Part shown: positions 53,395-64,000 of the stretch, in pieces
How the letters are laid out: every line of letters begins with the position of its first letter
How positions within the stretch are numbered: position 1 is the stretch's first letter
Source of the DNA: Adiantum capillus-veneris
Taxonomy: Eukaryota; Streptophyta; Polypodiopsida; Polypodiales; Pteridaceae
Assembly: GCA_014529385.2 (NCBI GenBank)
Contig: CM043959.1
Span: 14,135,809-14,199,808 of the forward strand
Reading direction: 5' to 3'
DNA length: 64,000 bases
The notes under the pieces: model-generated
Database searches by the model: none
The model's input: the letters and a program-made list of their open reading frames with translations, nothing else
Told to the model about the DNA's origin: nothing
Position numbers and translations under genes: made by a program

Positions 53395-55485
53395 ACAACC
53401 GTGCCATGTGTGAGGGCCTACCTGACACTTGGGAGTTTGTCCACTATTGTACCTATCTTCAATTCAGGGGACCCTATGGATCCTTGAAATTACCGCACTA
53501 TCATGATTGGACACACAATGGCACTGTTGTACGCATCCATCCTTGAGGAGCAGTTGAGTAGATGGGCAGAGAGAGAGGGTGTACGGCCAGCAAGACAGGC
53601 GGGTGTCAGGAGAGGTTTCTCTACTCTTGATCATATTCTGACACTCAGAGCCATTATTGAGGAGGGGAGATCACGTGGGAGACAGCTATTGTTGCTTTGT
53701 GGATTTCGGCAAAGCCTTCGATACAGTGCTCAAAGCTAGATTGATGCGCAAACTGCAGGAGATGGGGGTACCCAAATGAGTTGATATGGGGGATCATGGC
53801 TCTATACAAGTCAGTAGTGGGGCATGTACGCACTCCAGAGGGGATTTCTAATTTGGTTCACTCCACTATTGCAAGGCTGCCTGCTATCTCCTACACTATT
53901 TGGCATGTATGTGGATGAGGTTACTCACTACATTGAGAGGGATGGTGATAGAGGAGCACAGTTGGCAGGGACATGGATCCCAATATTGTTATATGCTAAT
54001 GATATTGCATTGATTTCTGATTCCCTAGAGGAGATGCAGCGTCATTTAGATGCTTTGTACACATTTGCACACGATAGTGGATTGTCTGTTAACTTGGGGA
54101 AAACAAAGGTTATGGTGTTCAACACCACACCAGAGTGAGTCAGGAAGTCAGCACCCACTTTTACACGTGGCCAGGACACGATGGAGTATACAGATGCATA
54201 CACCTATCTTGGGGTAGTCTTCGGTGGACCGGTGTTTTCATTGAGATCAGCAGAGACTAGATTGACGAGAGCTTACGTAGCCCTAGGAGAATTGGAGAAG
54301 GTGTGTTCGCAGGTTCAGTTTCATGAACCTCAAACAAAGCTGTGGATTTTTGACACTCTTGTGGCTTCCGCTATGCTTTATGGGGTTCAGATTTGGGGAC
54401 CCTTAGTGGAAGATCTCATAGCACTGATGAATGGAGATGTATGGAGAGGCCTTAGCTCTATGATCTCTCGGCTGATTTGGGCTAAGGCCTCAGTGCCACA
54501 TGAGGTTATTCGAGCCAACCTAGCTGCCCCCCATTTTGTAGATGAGGCCCTTACTAGATCAGTTTCCTTCATGCATAAAGGGACCTCCCCAGAGACAGAT
54601 ATGCTCGGCTAGTCCTTGAGCCATCCCATTAGCTAGCGCTACAGGGGGACACAACATGCTCGTATAGGCAGAGGACATCATGGTTTCAATCACATGGCTT
54701 CAACATGGATAGACTGCCCCATTCTAGTACTCCTTGGATGCACCCTCCCTATCTTTGACATGGATAGAGATCACTAGACTTATATACGTCAGGATTTGAT
54801 TCCACTAGATACCAAAAGCACATGGATACAATCGGTACAAGAGTTGGGCACGAAGATGGCTTTCTATAGAGAGCGTCTTCTCCAAATATCAGAGGATGCA
54901 TATGTGATTGGACCGGCCTATATGGACACTCATTTATCCTATGGGATACGATGTGCTATTGGTCAGATGCGCACATCATTGCATCAGCTAGAGATTGAGA
55001 CTGGCAGATTTAGGAGAGTACCAACAGAAGCCAGGATATGCCTGTTGTGCACATAGAGCCACAGACAGAGTTACATCATATTTGTCATTGTCTGGTATAC
55101 TATAGGATACGAGGCCGCTTTCATTATCGGGGAGTCGCTTGAAGAGACCAGGCAGTGGGAGACATTCATAGAGGGAGATCACTGACTTCTTTAGAGCAAG
55201 GACTCAACACACCAGATAAGCATGCTTCATAGCAGACTACAGAGCCCACTTATACGAGAGGTATTTTAGTGGACAAGGCCACTGAGTTCGCGAGAGCTAG
55301 ACGCCCGCGTCTAGAGGGCGACCATGACATCCATCGACGGAGGTTCCATCAGAGGATCAAGACTATTCTAGCACGATATGAGAGACGCCAAGTACGACTA
55401 TTTACAAAGGCAAAGATTGACAAAGCTCTTCAATGACTGATGCAATACTTTCTCGGGCAACGCTTGATGCTGGGCCTCCTCGGGC
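53395..55485 (+). mobile_element. LINE-B copy B7, 5'-truncated
   Basis: Starts inside RT (NRAMCEGLPDTW), then RRGFSTLDHILTLRAIIEEG, FGMYVDEVTHYIERDGD, LLYANDIALISDS (YAND in place of YADD), KTKVMVFN, TYLGVVF, then the post-RT region. The 3' end is followed by (GAT)n at about 55485-55505 instead of cattt repeats. Stops and frameshifts throughout. Confidence 0.9.
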
Positions 55486-55514
55486 ATTGATGATGATGAT
55501 GATGATTTCAATCT

Positions 55515-57228
55515 TATGATTTTATTATTTAATAAAGGTAAATAAAACCACACATAAGCCATGAGAATACACTGGAGAAGCCTGAGACGCACCAGTAGTG
55601 GCCAAGTGGACAATTTCCAATAATTCAAATTGGAATGTAGACGTTGGAGTACCCAATCGAGTTTCTGCGCACCTGAAACATCCCAAGCCAGCAGATAACC
55701 CAAATGGAGAACTATAATGTGCGGAAGAACAATCTCCCTTGGCCACAATATCTTATGCCAATCACACTCTTTCAAAGGTAATAGCTTGGATTTACGAAAA
55801 TTAACTTTGAGGCCTGCCACCAATCCAAACAAGTGAAGAGTATGTATAATTTGATGTACATCATCATAGTGATTGCGAGGCATAAATAAAGAATCATTCG
55901 CATCATCATAGTGATTGCGAGGCATAAATAAAGAATCATTCGCATAGGCTTGAACGATAAAGTGTTGTCCAAATGGTAATGTTAGGCCATGCAATCTACC
56001 ATTGGCGGTCAAGGAATCCAAATACATAAGCAAGGAGTGTGTAGCAATTCCATAAAGCAAATCACTGAGAGGACATCTTTGCCTTACTGAACGTCGCAAA
56101 GGCCAATATTATGTGAGAGATCCATCCAACAGACCGTCAAAAGGGTTGTGTGCATACAAGAAAAATACGACACGGGATAGCCTAGGCCCAAATCTTAATT
56201 ATTGCATGGTATCTGCAATGTAATCCCAAAGAACAATATCAAATGCCTTTTCAATGTCAACTTGCATAACCAAAACATCCTGTCGAGTGTATTTTGCATA
56301 TTCCATTACAATAATGACATTCTTGAGGCTACCAATAATTTGACGTTGTGGAATGAAACCATATTGAGATTGATGCAACCCTTCATGCAGAAAGCACTTG
56401 AATCGGTTAACAAGCATTTTGGCCATGAACTAATATACCACAGGCATAAGCGTAATAGGCCACCAATGAGAGAATTCTTCACATAATGAATGCTTGGGTA
56501 TCAACTTGAGCAAGCCTTCTTTCCAAGAGGAGGGCAATTCCTATGCTCCCACACCGTATTCATCATGATCAGCAATGGCAGCTTTAAGTAGTCTCAATGA
56601 TAGAAAATTCCACAGTAAGACCATCCCAACTGGGAGCTTTCCACCGGCCTAAATCAAGCAAGTTGGCATACAATTCCGTCTAAGTGAAAACAACTTCCAA
56701 GTCTTGTGCCTACTGCATTCAAAGAATGGGAGTAACATGTGATAAAACAAGTGACGCGCTTGGCGAGCTTCTTGCGTGGGAGAAGGAGCCGCAAAGATCT
56801 TGCCATAATGAGAGTGCAGGGCCTGTGCAAGCTCCCATGAGGAGGAGGTCCCTTGAGACTGCCTACAATGATGTAAAATGTTGCAAGAAGTTTTTAGAGG
56901 CACATCCTTTATCTGCAAGAGCCTGTTGGCGAGTTCGAGACTGCCATTTTGCCAATTTCCTCTCATCGTTATGCCATAACATAGTGCGAGCACAGAGAAA
57001 CTCAATCATTTGAGTCTCAGTAAGAGAAGAATTGTTAGCCAACTGCATTAATCTGCTACAATTATCCTTCGCATGTTTAACATGTTCCCTTATTTGTGAC
57101 AAATAATACGTGCCATAATCCTGGATAACACATTAAACATGCATAAAAAAGCGAAATCAGGCTGTGTCCATATCAATATGCATCTGAGAGGTCAAAGGCG
57201 GGATGATGTCCACAACCATGGTGCGTCC
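55515..57228 (-). pseudogene. LINE-C duplicated module C2 (linker-RT-thumb)
   Basis: Minus strand from 57228 down: linker with SSLTETQMIEFLCARTMLWH, RT start FLHEGLHQSQYGFIPQRQI, VMQVDIEKAFDIVLWDYI, VRQRCPLSDLLYGIATHSLL, QAYANDSLFMPRNHYDD (YAND) and thumb VNFRKSKLLPLKECDWHKIL. The same module recurs in C3. It has no tail of its own. Confidence 0.85.
55861..55944. repeat. 42-bp in-frame tandem duplication in the LINE-C RT
   Basis: The unit encoding NDSLFMPRNHYDDA occurs twice (55861-55902, 55903-55944), right at the catalytic box. Confidence 0.93.
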
Positions 57229-57699
57229 TTCAAGTTTTCCAAAAATAACATCCCAATATGTCGGCTGCCAATGACCAAAAGATGGTGTGACAATACGCAT
57301 ACACAAATGCGAGACCATGAGAGCCCAAGATTGTTGCTGCTCCACCAAGACGGGCAATAGCGTAGCTTTTCGAGCCAGAACATGACGTCGCAAGTCCAAA
57401 ATATTCAGCCCTCCAAGTCGCGTGGGAGAACACAGCTTGTCCATAGATAAAAGACGTTTAAGACCTTTCGTGCCAGACAAGGTCCGCCAGAAATGCTCTA
57501 AAATACTAGACATAAGGGATTGCAAGTGCAACTGAAACTGTGATAACAAAGGCAAGTAAAATTTCACATAAGCCACGAGAATGCATTGGACAATCCGGAG
57601 ACGAACATGCAGTGTCACGTGGACAGTTTCCAATAGTTCAACTTGGAATGCAAACGTTGGAGCACCCAATCCAGTATTTGCACAACTGATACATCCCAA

Positions 57700-58450
57700 G
57701 CCAACGAATAACCCAAATGGAAAACTTTAATGTGCGGAGAAACAACCTCCCTATGCCACAATATCTTATGCCAATTGCACTCTTTCAAAGGTGATAGCTT
57801 GGAGGCCTGCAGCCAATCCAAACAAGTGAAGAGTACGCATAATTTGCTATATATCACCATAGTGATTGCGAGGCATAAATAAAGAATCATCCGCATAGGC
57901 CTCACCGACAAAGTGTTGTCCAAAAGGTTATGTTAGGCCATGCAATCTACCAGTGAGGTCAAAGAATCCAAATACATAAGCAAGGGGTGTGTAGCAATTG
58001 CATAAGCAAAGCACTGAGAGAGCCTCCCTGTCTTACTGAGCATCCCAAAGGCCAAGATTCTATGAGAGATCCATCCAACAAACCTGCAGAAGTGTTGTGT
58101 GCATACAAGAAAAACACGACACGGGATAGCCTAAGCCCAAATCCCAAATGTTGCATGGTATCCGCAATGTAATCCCAAAGAACAATATGAAATGCCTTTT
58201 CAATGTCAACTTGCATAACCAAGACATCATGTCGAGTGTATTTTTGCATATTCCATTCCAATGATGACATTTGCGAGGTTATCAATAATTTGACGTCGAG
58301 GAATGAAATCGTAGTGAGATTGATACAAGCCTTCATGCAAAAAGAACTTGGAGGCGATTAACAAGCATTTTGGCCATCAATATATATACTACAGGCATGA
58401 GCGTAATAGGCCGCCAATGAGAGAATTCTTCACATAATGCATGCTTGGGT
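57700..58450 (-). pseudogene. LINE-C C3 reverse transcriptase
   Basis: Contains VMQVDIEKAFHIVLWDYIAD, WPLGCSVRQGGSLSALLMQL and thumb text SPLKECNWHKILWHREVV. The catalytic box region is frameshifted. Close to C2 (about 90% by eye). Confidence 0.82.
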
Positions 58451-59399
58451 ATCAAAGATAGAAAATTCCACAGTAAGACCGTCCCAACCGAGAGCTTTCC
58501 ACCGGCCTTAAATCAAGCAAGTTGGCATACAATTCCGTCTTAGTGAAAACAAATTCCAAGTCTTGAGCTTGCTGCATCGAAAAAATGGGAGTAACATGCG
58601 GTAGAAACAAGTGACGCACTTGGCGAGCTTCTTGCGTGGGAGAAGAAGGAGCCTCAAAGATCTTGCTGTAATGTGAGTGCAGGGCTTGTGCTAGCTCCCG
58701 TATGGAGGAGGTCCACTCCCATTTAACTCTGTGTATAGCTTGAGACTGCCTAGAGTGATGTAGATGTTGGATAAATTGTTTAGAAGCACGTCCTTTATCT
58801 GCAAAAGCCTATTAACGAGCTCGAGTCTACCATTTGGCCAATTTCCTCTCATCGTTATGCCGTAACATAGTGCGAGCTGCGAGCAACTCAGTCATTTGAG
58901 TCTCAGTAAGAGAAGAAGTGTTGGCCAAGTGCATTAATTTGCTACAAGTATCCTTTGCCTCTTTAACATGTTCCCTTAATTGTGACAAATAATACTTGCC
59001 ATAACCTTGGATAACACATTGAACACACATAACAAAGTGAAACCAGGCTGGGTCCATATCAACATGCATCTGAGAGGTCAAAGGCGAAATGATATCCACA
59101 ATCATAGTGCGAAAAAGCTCATGTTTGAGATAAGCATTATAGACATGCAAAAGTCTCTTCCTAGGTAGGGAGTCATTGATAAAAAAGGAGCCAAAATGGA
59201 GCTTCAAGCATGCGGGAAAATGATCCAAGAGACACATATCATAATCAATCCTCATCTTACATATACAAAGTCATCGTATTGCTACATGTGAAAAAGATAC
59301 CAGCGAACCAGTCGAGCGCGATACATATCGAGCATTATGTTGGAAAGTGAATCCTGGATACTCGCATGCAATAGGGACCAAAAATCCAACACATTACAT

Positions 59400-60205
59400 G
59401 TCAGCATAAACTGATCCCAAGATTGTCATTCCATATGAAGCATGTGAGAGTGCCTAGTAGTATTATCCGCAAGGGTTGGAGCATTCTTAAAATCCCCATA
59501 GAGAAATGCATTAGAACGCCAACCATATGAGGAGATGGCACTACAAAACTGTGCCCTATCAGCACAAGCTGAGTATGCATACAATCCGAAATTTGAAGAC
59601 TTCCCCATTAACAATGCATTGGATTATCATCCATCTCCCAACCGGGTCATTGAAGACCAAGCTTGGGAGGAGCTCATGTTGAATAAGCATAAACACTCCA
59701 GAATAGCCAGCTGACCATTAGAACGCATTAAAACGCCAACCATATGAGGAGATGGCACTACAAAACCGTGCCCTATCAGCACAAGCTGAGTATGCACATA
59801 ATCTACAGAGAAATGCATTAGAACGCCAACCATATGAGGAGATGGCACTACAAAACCGTGCCCTATTAGCACAAGCTGAGTATGCATATAATCCGCGAAA
59901 TTTGAAGACTTCCCCATTAACAATACATTGGATTATCATCCATCTCCCAACCGGGTCATTGAAGACCAAGGTTGGGAGGAGCTCATGTTGAATAAGCATA
60001 AACACTCCAGAATAGCCAATTGATCCGGAATAGGCTATCCAATAGCCCGCAAAGTAATAAGTTTGCCCAACATTTTGATGCTGGTTATGTTCTTGAAGAA
60101 CCCCTATGTCTGCTTTACATGTATGTACATAGTGCCAAGTAAGCCGCTACTTGTCGTGATTGCATAACCCATACACATTATAGGAGATGCAATTCAAAGA
60201 GCTAT
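59400..60205 (-). pseudogene. LINE-C C3 endonuclease (with tandem duplications)
   Basis: From about 60200 down the minus strand reads CISYNVYGLCNHDK, then KADIGVLQEHNQHQN, YFAGYWIAYSGSIGYSGVFM and LVFNDPVGRWMIIQ, which is APE-type endonuclease text. The second half is scrambled by repeated blocks of 80-110 bp (59509-60018). Confidence 0.78.
59509..60018. repeat. Compound tandem repeat inside the LINE-C endonuclease
   Basis: The block gcattagaacgccaaccata appears at about 59510 and 59815, and a variant at about 59726. The block ccccattaacaat...gaatagcca appears at about 59602-59710 and 59912-60018. The overall period is about 310 bp with a nested shorter repeat. Confidence 0.88.
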
Positions 60206-60229
60206 GCATCCTATATGGTATATACGGTG

Positions 60230-61510
60230 GGCGAGGAAAAGGCAAAAAAGGACTCAAGTACCAGTGCCCATCGAAACATCTTCCCTAGTTGTAGGTACAT
60301 GAGGAGATGAGTCAAAACCGCCCATCGGAACATCTTCCCTAGATGTAGGTACATGAGGAGATGAGTCAAAACCTGGACCAAGAGGACTGAAAACAAGGAC
60401 ACCTTGCGATGAATAGGCATCGCTTGTAACCACTTCCTTGTAGGAACGAACAACCTCGTCCTAGGCCTCAGCCAAAGAAGTGTTGTCATTACAAGGGAGT
60501 TTTTTCTGAGTAACATTCTTAAAAGGGGGCACATAGTTGTGAGAAGATGCCGAAACACCGGCTTTAACGGTTTTCCTAATACTATCCAAGCCTGAGAGGT
60601 TGAAACTTGTTCTTTCCCTTTGTCTTTAACATCTGGAGAAACAAGCAACGCAGACAATTGTAATTGTTTTCCTTTGCCTTCAGTTGCCCTAGCTGCCGAG
60701 GAGGAAGTTGAAGCACCTTTGGTTTGTACCTCAACAAAACATTTCTAATGTGAGAGAGGCTGAGGGGTAGGGACAACTGAAGGAGGTGGTTGCAGATTTG
60801 GTTCCAGACATTCGGATTGCATATGACCAAATTTGCTGCAACAATGGAAGTAAGAATTTGCAAATTTACCCCATTTGAGTTTGAATGGACACTTTCCAAC
60901 CACTGCATCCCCAGAATCGACTGAAATGCATACTGGAGTGGGGATGTTAGTAATACAAAAACGATTTGTGTTTGCATCCAGCTTAGGAGGGCAAATGACT
61001 TTGCCCAACTAGGCAGCCAACAAGGGAAGAAAGTGACGCCAAGTGCGAGGAAAGTCGACCACCTCAACTCAAACGAGGCACTTGTGACGGATAAGGCTAT
61101 GATAGTTCTTGGTGAGAGCCCAGGGCAATACATGATTCATTTGCGTATTGATGAAGAGAGGAGACATTTCAAGCAAAGCATCCATAGCATCCATGTCTGC
61201 CAACAAGACTTCATAAAATCCTCTCGCGCCGAAGAAAACCCCTTGGACTACTGGCCGCTTAAGCAGGAAATCAACCCGGCCTACATCTTGAACAGTAGGC
61301 ATTTTGCCCGAGAAAAAGAGAATCACCGCATTTAGGGCATATTGAGCAACAAGATCCATGAGCTCTTGCACCGGAATGCGCACTTCCATGGTAGGAGCAA
61401 GCCCTTCCCAAGCTCCACGCGCATCTTCAAAATCCTCATGTAAACATTCTTTGATGAAGGTCAAGGGCTCCATAGCCGATCCTCCAAGGCTTTCCGGCGT
61501 TTGTAAATGC
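60230..61510 (-). pseudogene. LINE-C C3 ORF1 (DUF4283-like, CCHC remnant)
   Basis: Begins near 61470 (MEPLTFIKECLHEDFEDARG), continues IPVQELMDLVAQYALNAVIL, FLLKRPVVQGVFFGARGFYE, as in DUF4283 ORF1 proteins of plant LINEs. After a frameshift near 61020, FANSYFHCCSKFGHMQSEC forms a zinc knuckle whose first Cys is replaced. A low-complexity tail follows to 60230. Role: RNA binding for the LINE. Confidence 0.8.
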
Positions 61511-61570
61511 AGTGATCTGGCAGATCCATCAAATGACAAAACCACTCTCCTAATCACACTCACACACACC

Positions 61571-62150
61571 TACACACACCCTTCAAAACTAAAGATATTA
61601 GAAACCGACAACTCCATACAGAGACCACAAAACTATGTACATGAAGCCACACCCAAGTTATATCAAACTGCACCTTCCCCTTGTCTATACAAAATCACTG
61701 TAATCATAGAAAATCACACTGCATTAAACCTGAATCAAATATAAAACTGACACAAAGGACTGGCTGAAACAAACACACCCACTCCAACCAGAACATAGAA
61801 CAAACACAAGGCATCCACAAGGGGTTGAGTCAAGCGCGCAGGGCTGCAATAGAAGTCGTCACACCCACACACACACACACTTAGAGCTGGCAAAAGCTGT
61901 GGTCTGCCCAATTCTGCTAACGAGGCACAAAAACAACACGAACAAGAAGGCACATAGTGCAAGATAGCCCGAGGGGCCGAGGGTCGCGCAAGCTCTTCAC
62001 ACAGGGCGCAGGGCTTCACTTCGCGGAGGGCTTCCACCACACACACACACACACACATCAGCGCGCTGGTGTGCCCAAGTTGGCAGCATTAGGTCACAAC
62101 GCCAGTTCATCACGGAAGCAAAAAGTCGACTTGGACCTGATGGGCAAGCA
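61571..62150. other. 5' flank of LINE-C with (CA)n tracts
   Basis: GC-richer stretch with (CA)n at about 61862-61879 and 62036-62056, possibly the LINE-C 5' UTR. Frames here are low complexity. Confidence 0.45.
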
Positions 62151-64000
62151 GTTTTTTTGTTTCCGAGAAAAAGATCCTTCTATTAGTTAATGAAACTGCC
62201 CACAGGGCTACAACCACCTTTACTAGAGAGGGCTACAACAATCATAAGGGGGAGACTCTCCCAATGAAAAACAACATATGTACAATGAGGATAAATCAAG
62301 TGATGGGAGGAGGGACTGTAGTGCCATCTTAGCACACCCTTGACCATGGTGAAAGGCCCAGGGTGCCAAAGTCGAAGGAAAGCCTCTCTACACTCCCACA
62401 TGCGGTCGGAGCTGCCCTGGAGTCTCTCGAACTGTCCTCTGAGAGTATGGACCAGCTCTAGCCAAAGATCACGAACAGTCTCTATTGGTGGTACAGGGTG
62501 AGCCTCAAAGATGCCGAAGCAACGGGCCCGCCAAATGAGCCAGAGTAACAGGTCGTAGATGAGCTCCCAACACTCCTCTCTCTCACTGCACCACTCCTGT
62601 GGAGTAAGCTCTATAGCAGACTGGACTGAAGGTCCACCCCCTTGCATCACTATCATCCTGCTGGTGGAAGATAGCTCAAACTGAAGTGCCGGACCTGTGA
62701 GAGTGGACCAAGCAGCTGCCCCCCTGCCGTGCCGTGGAAAGACTTGGCATCAGCCGAAGGACATGAAGCTAAACCTGCTGTGCCAAAGGACAATCCCAAA
62801 GACAATGGCGTTGACTCTCCACAGGATGGTCACAAGCTGCGCATGCTGCCGAGAGACCACTATGTACAAGCCAACTCCCAACTGCTGTAGCTCCATGTGC
62901 AACCAGCCACTGGAACAAAGTGACTCGCCGCGGTTGCCTGGAGTCCCACAACCTCGCCCAGAAACTGACAAGAACTCAGCTGTGAGACCCTCCCCTTGCT
63001 AATGAGGTGCTGCAGCAGGACGAGCCTCTCTCCATGCTGCCAGTATGTGACGTCCCAGCCGACGAACAGTGTACTGAAAGAAAGGGACACCTGGATGGTC
63101 GACTAAGGAGAAAGGGTCCCTCCAAAACCACTCTCCAGGATCCCACTGCACTCGTGCCAGTGGACAACACTCCCAAGCCCACAACCTCCAGTGGCAAGTC
63201 TCAAGAGCTGCTGGGTCAGGATCTATGACACAAGTCCTCCCACAGATACCCACAATTCGGATTCTCTAAAAACAGCACTCTGCCACCTGTAGGGCCTCTA
63301 CTGAGACTCGGTGTAAAAGACCCTCACCCTGCCACCTGTGGAGCCTCTACCGAGACTCGGTGTAAACGACCCTCACCCTATAGCTCGAAAAACAGGGAGG
63401 GTACACTCTCTCAACAAGCCCAAACTGCAATGAAAACCTCAAGTCGCGTGAAGGCCCCCATCCATCTGGGAGCTGCTGACTCGAGAGGTGTGAGTCACTT
63501 AGCTGGTACTGCCTCTGTGATGTCCTAACACATGCTCTGCACCCCTCTCATGCCCTGTAGCTAGATGCTCTAAAGCTCCTCTGGTAACCCTGAAAACTGT
63601 AGCAAGTCACCTAAAGTGCGTGTTGGACCCTCTACCATGGGACCCCAAGAAACATGAGGCCTACTACCAACCAAGTGGCCTCTCTGAGTGCTAACCATGG
63701 GGTTCCAAACATGGGGCTGTCTCAGGCGCTCCTCCGTGCAAGCAAGATGATGCTGCTCCAGGCCTCTCCGCAGCTGCTCCGAGGAGCGGAGCAGACTCAC
63801 AGCGAAACGGTCCTCTAGTCTCCTTCTCAGGCCAACTCTGCACATCTCTGTGAAAATCCATATGGTCGAAGGTCGCCAGGGGCCTCCAGCGTGAGACACC
63901 CTAGAACTAAGCCGTTGAGGCAAAAACTCCTTCTAGGGCTCCTCCCCTGGAAGCAATCCTCTGACAACAAACTTCCCAAGAAGGGCTCTACTCTACTATG
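62151..64000 (-). mobile_element. LINE-A fragment A4, runs off right edge
   Basis: Interrupted poly-T at about 62152-62160 is the tail. The minus strand reads the C-terminal part of LINE-A ORF2: RLWHPGPFTMVKGVLRWHYS, CAACDHPVESQRHCLWDC (zf-RVT) and VQWDPGEWFWRDPFSLVDHP. It continues past 64000, so the 5' end is unknown. Frameshifts and a 49-bp duplication are present. Confidence 0.92.
63282..63379. repeat. 49-bp tandem duplication in LINE-A A4
   Basis: gccacctgtagggcctctac and its variant repeat with period 49 (63282 and 63331). LINE-A at 17275-24160 has this sequence once. Confidence 0.88.

Larger units (their letters stand above)
57229..61570 (-). mobile_element. LINE-C copy C3 (ORF1 to RT thumb)
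   Basis: From 61570 down: DUF4283-like ORF1 with a zinc-knuckle remnant, endonuclease, linker, RT, thumb. The thumb ends at 57228, where module C2 repeats the linker and RT, so C3 plus C2 look like one element with a 1.7-kb internal tandem duplication. Many frameshifts. Confidence 0.85.

Noticed and set aside
59509-60018. CRISPR-like array
   Set aside because: Repeats are 80-110 bp blocks of LINE-C endonuclease sequence, not short repeats with unique spacers, and the DNA is eukaryotic.
61735-62058. Cys/Val-rich frames near (CA)n tracts
   Set aside because: CVCVCV text is translation of the CA microsatellite.
1-64000. Organellar, bacterial or viral origin of the window
   Set aside because: Spliced exons, plant-type LTR elements and LINEs with TSDs throughout indicate nuclear plant DNA.

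Overview
The window looks like nuclear DNA from a land plant whose genome is full of retrotransposons, most likely a seed-free plant with swimming sperm (a fern is my first guess; species not identifiable). The grounds are: plant-type Ty3/Gypsy and Ty1/Copia LTR elements, plant-type LINEs with CCHC and DUF4283-like ORF1 proteins, introns up to 22 kb, premature stops that look like 5-methylcytosine decay at CAG/CGA sites, and one real host gene whose closest recognisable relative is the cilia-associated LRRC9.

The host gene lies on the minus strand. Eight exons between 52149 and 15997 join with matching intron phases into 550 codons of SDS22-type leucine-rich repeats, matching the C-terminal half of LRRC9 in order and spacing. 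N-terminal exons should lie beyond 52149 (possibly outside the window). The last C-terminal exon(s) were not found. One intron is GC-AG, and one intron of 22.2 kb has been filled with nested LINEs.

Layout: 1-8535 holds two decayed Gypsy copies of one family in inverted orientation plus a shared unclassified repeat. 8560-13480 holds rearranged Gypsy integrase pieces split by a complete 3.8-kb non-autonomous Copia element (188/191-bp LTRs, TSD ATGTG). 13.5-16 kb is low-information DNA. 16960-25236 is a minus-strand LINE-B copy split by a full-length 6.9-kb LINE-A (TSD CCACAACTTTG). 25.2-26.7 kb is Gypsy/LTR debris. 26.7-38.5 kb is a train of plus-strand LINE-B copies, including a LINE-A/LINE-B chimera and a twin-primed (5'-inverted) insertion. 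38.5-52.2 kb alternates LRRC9 exons with LINE-C, LINE-A and LINE-B fragments and a duplicated anonymous repeat. 53.4-64 kb is LINE-B, an internally duplicated LINE-C, and a LINE-A fragment running off the edge.

No bacterial-type operon, CRISPR array, rRNA or tRNA gene was seen. Apart from the LRRC9-like exons, nearly all coding potential is retrotransposon-derived and broken by stops, frameshifts and local tandem duplications. Boundaries of decayed elements are approximate (tens of bases) unless a TSD or splice site is named. Names LINE-A, LINE-B, LINE-C and G1-G3 are labels used only here.
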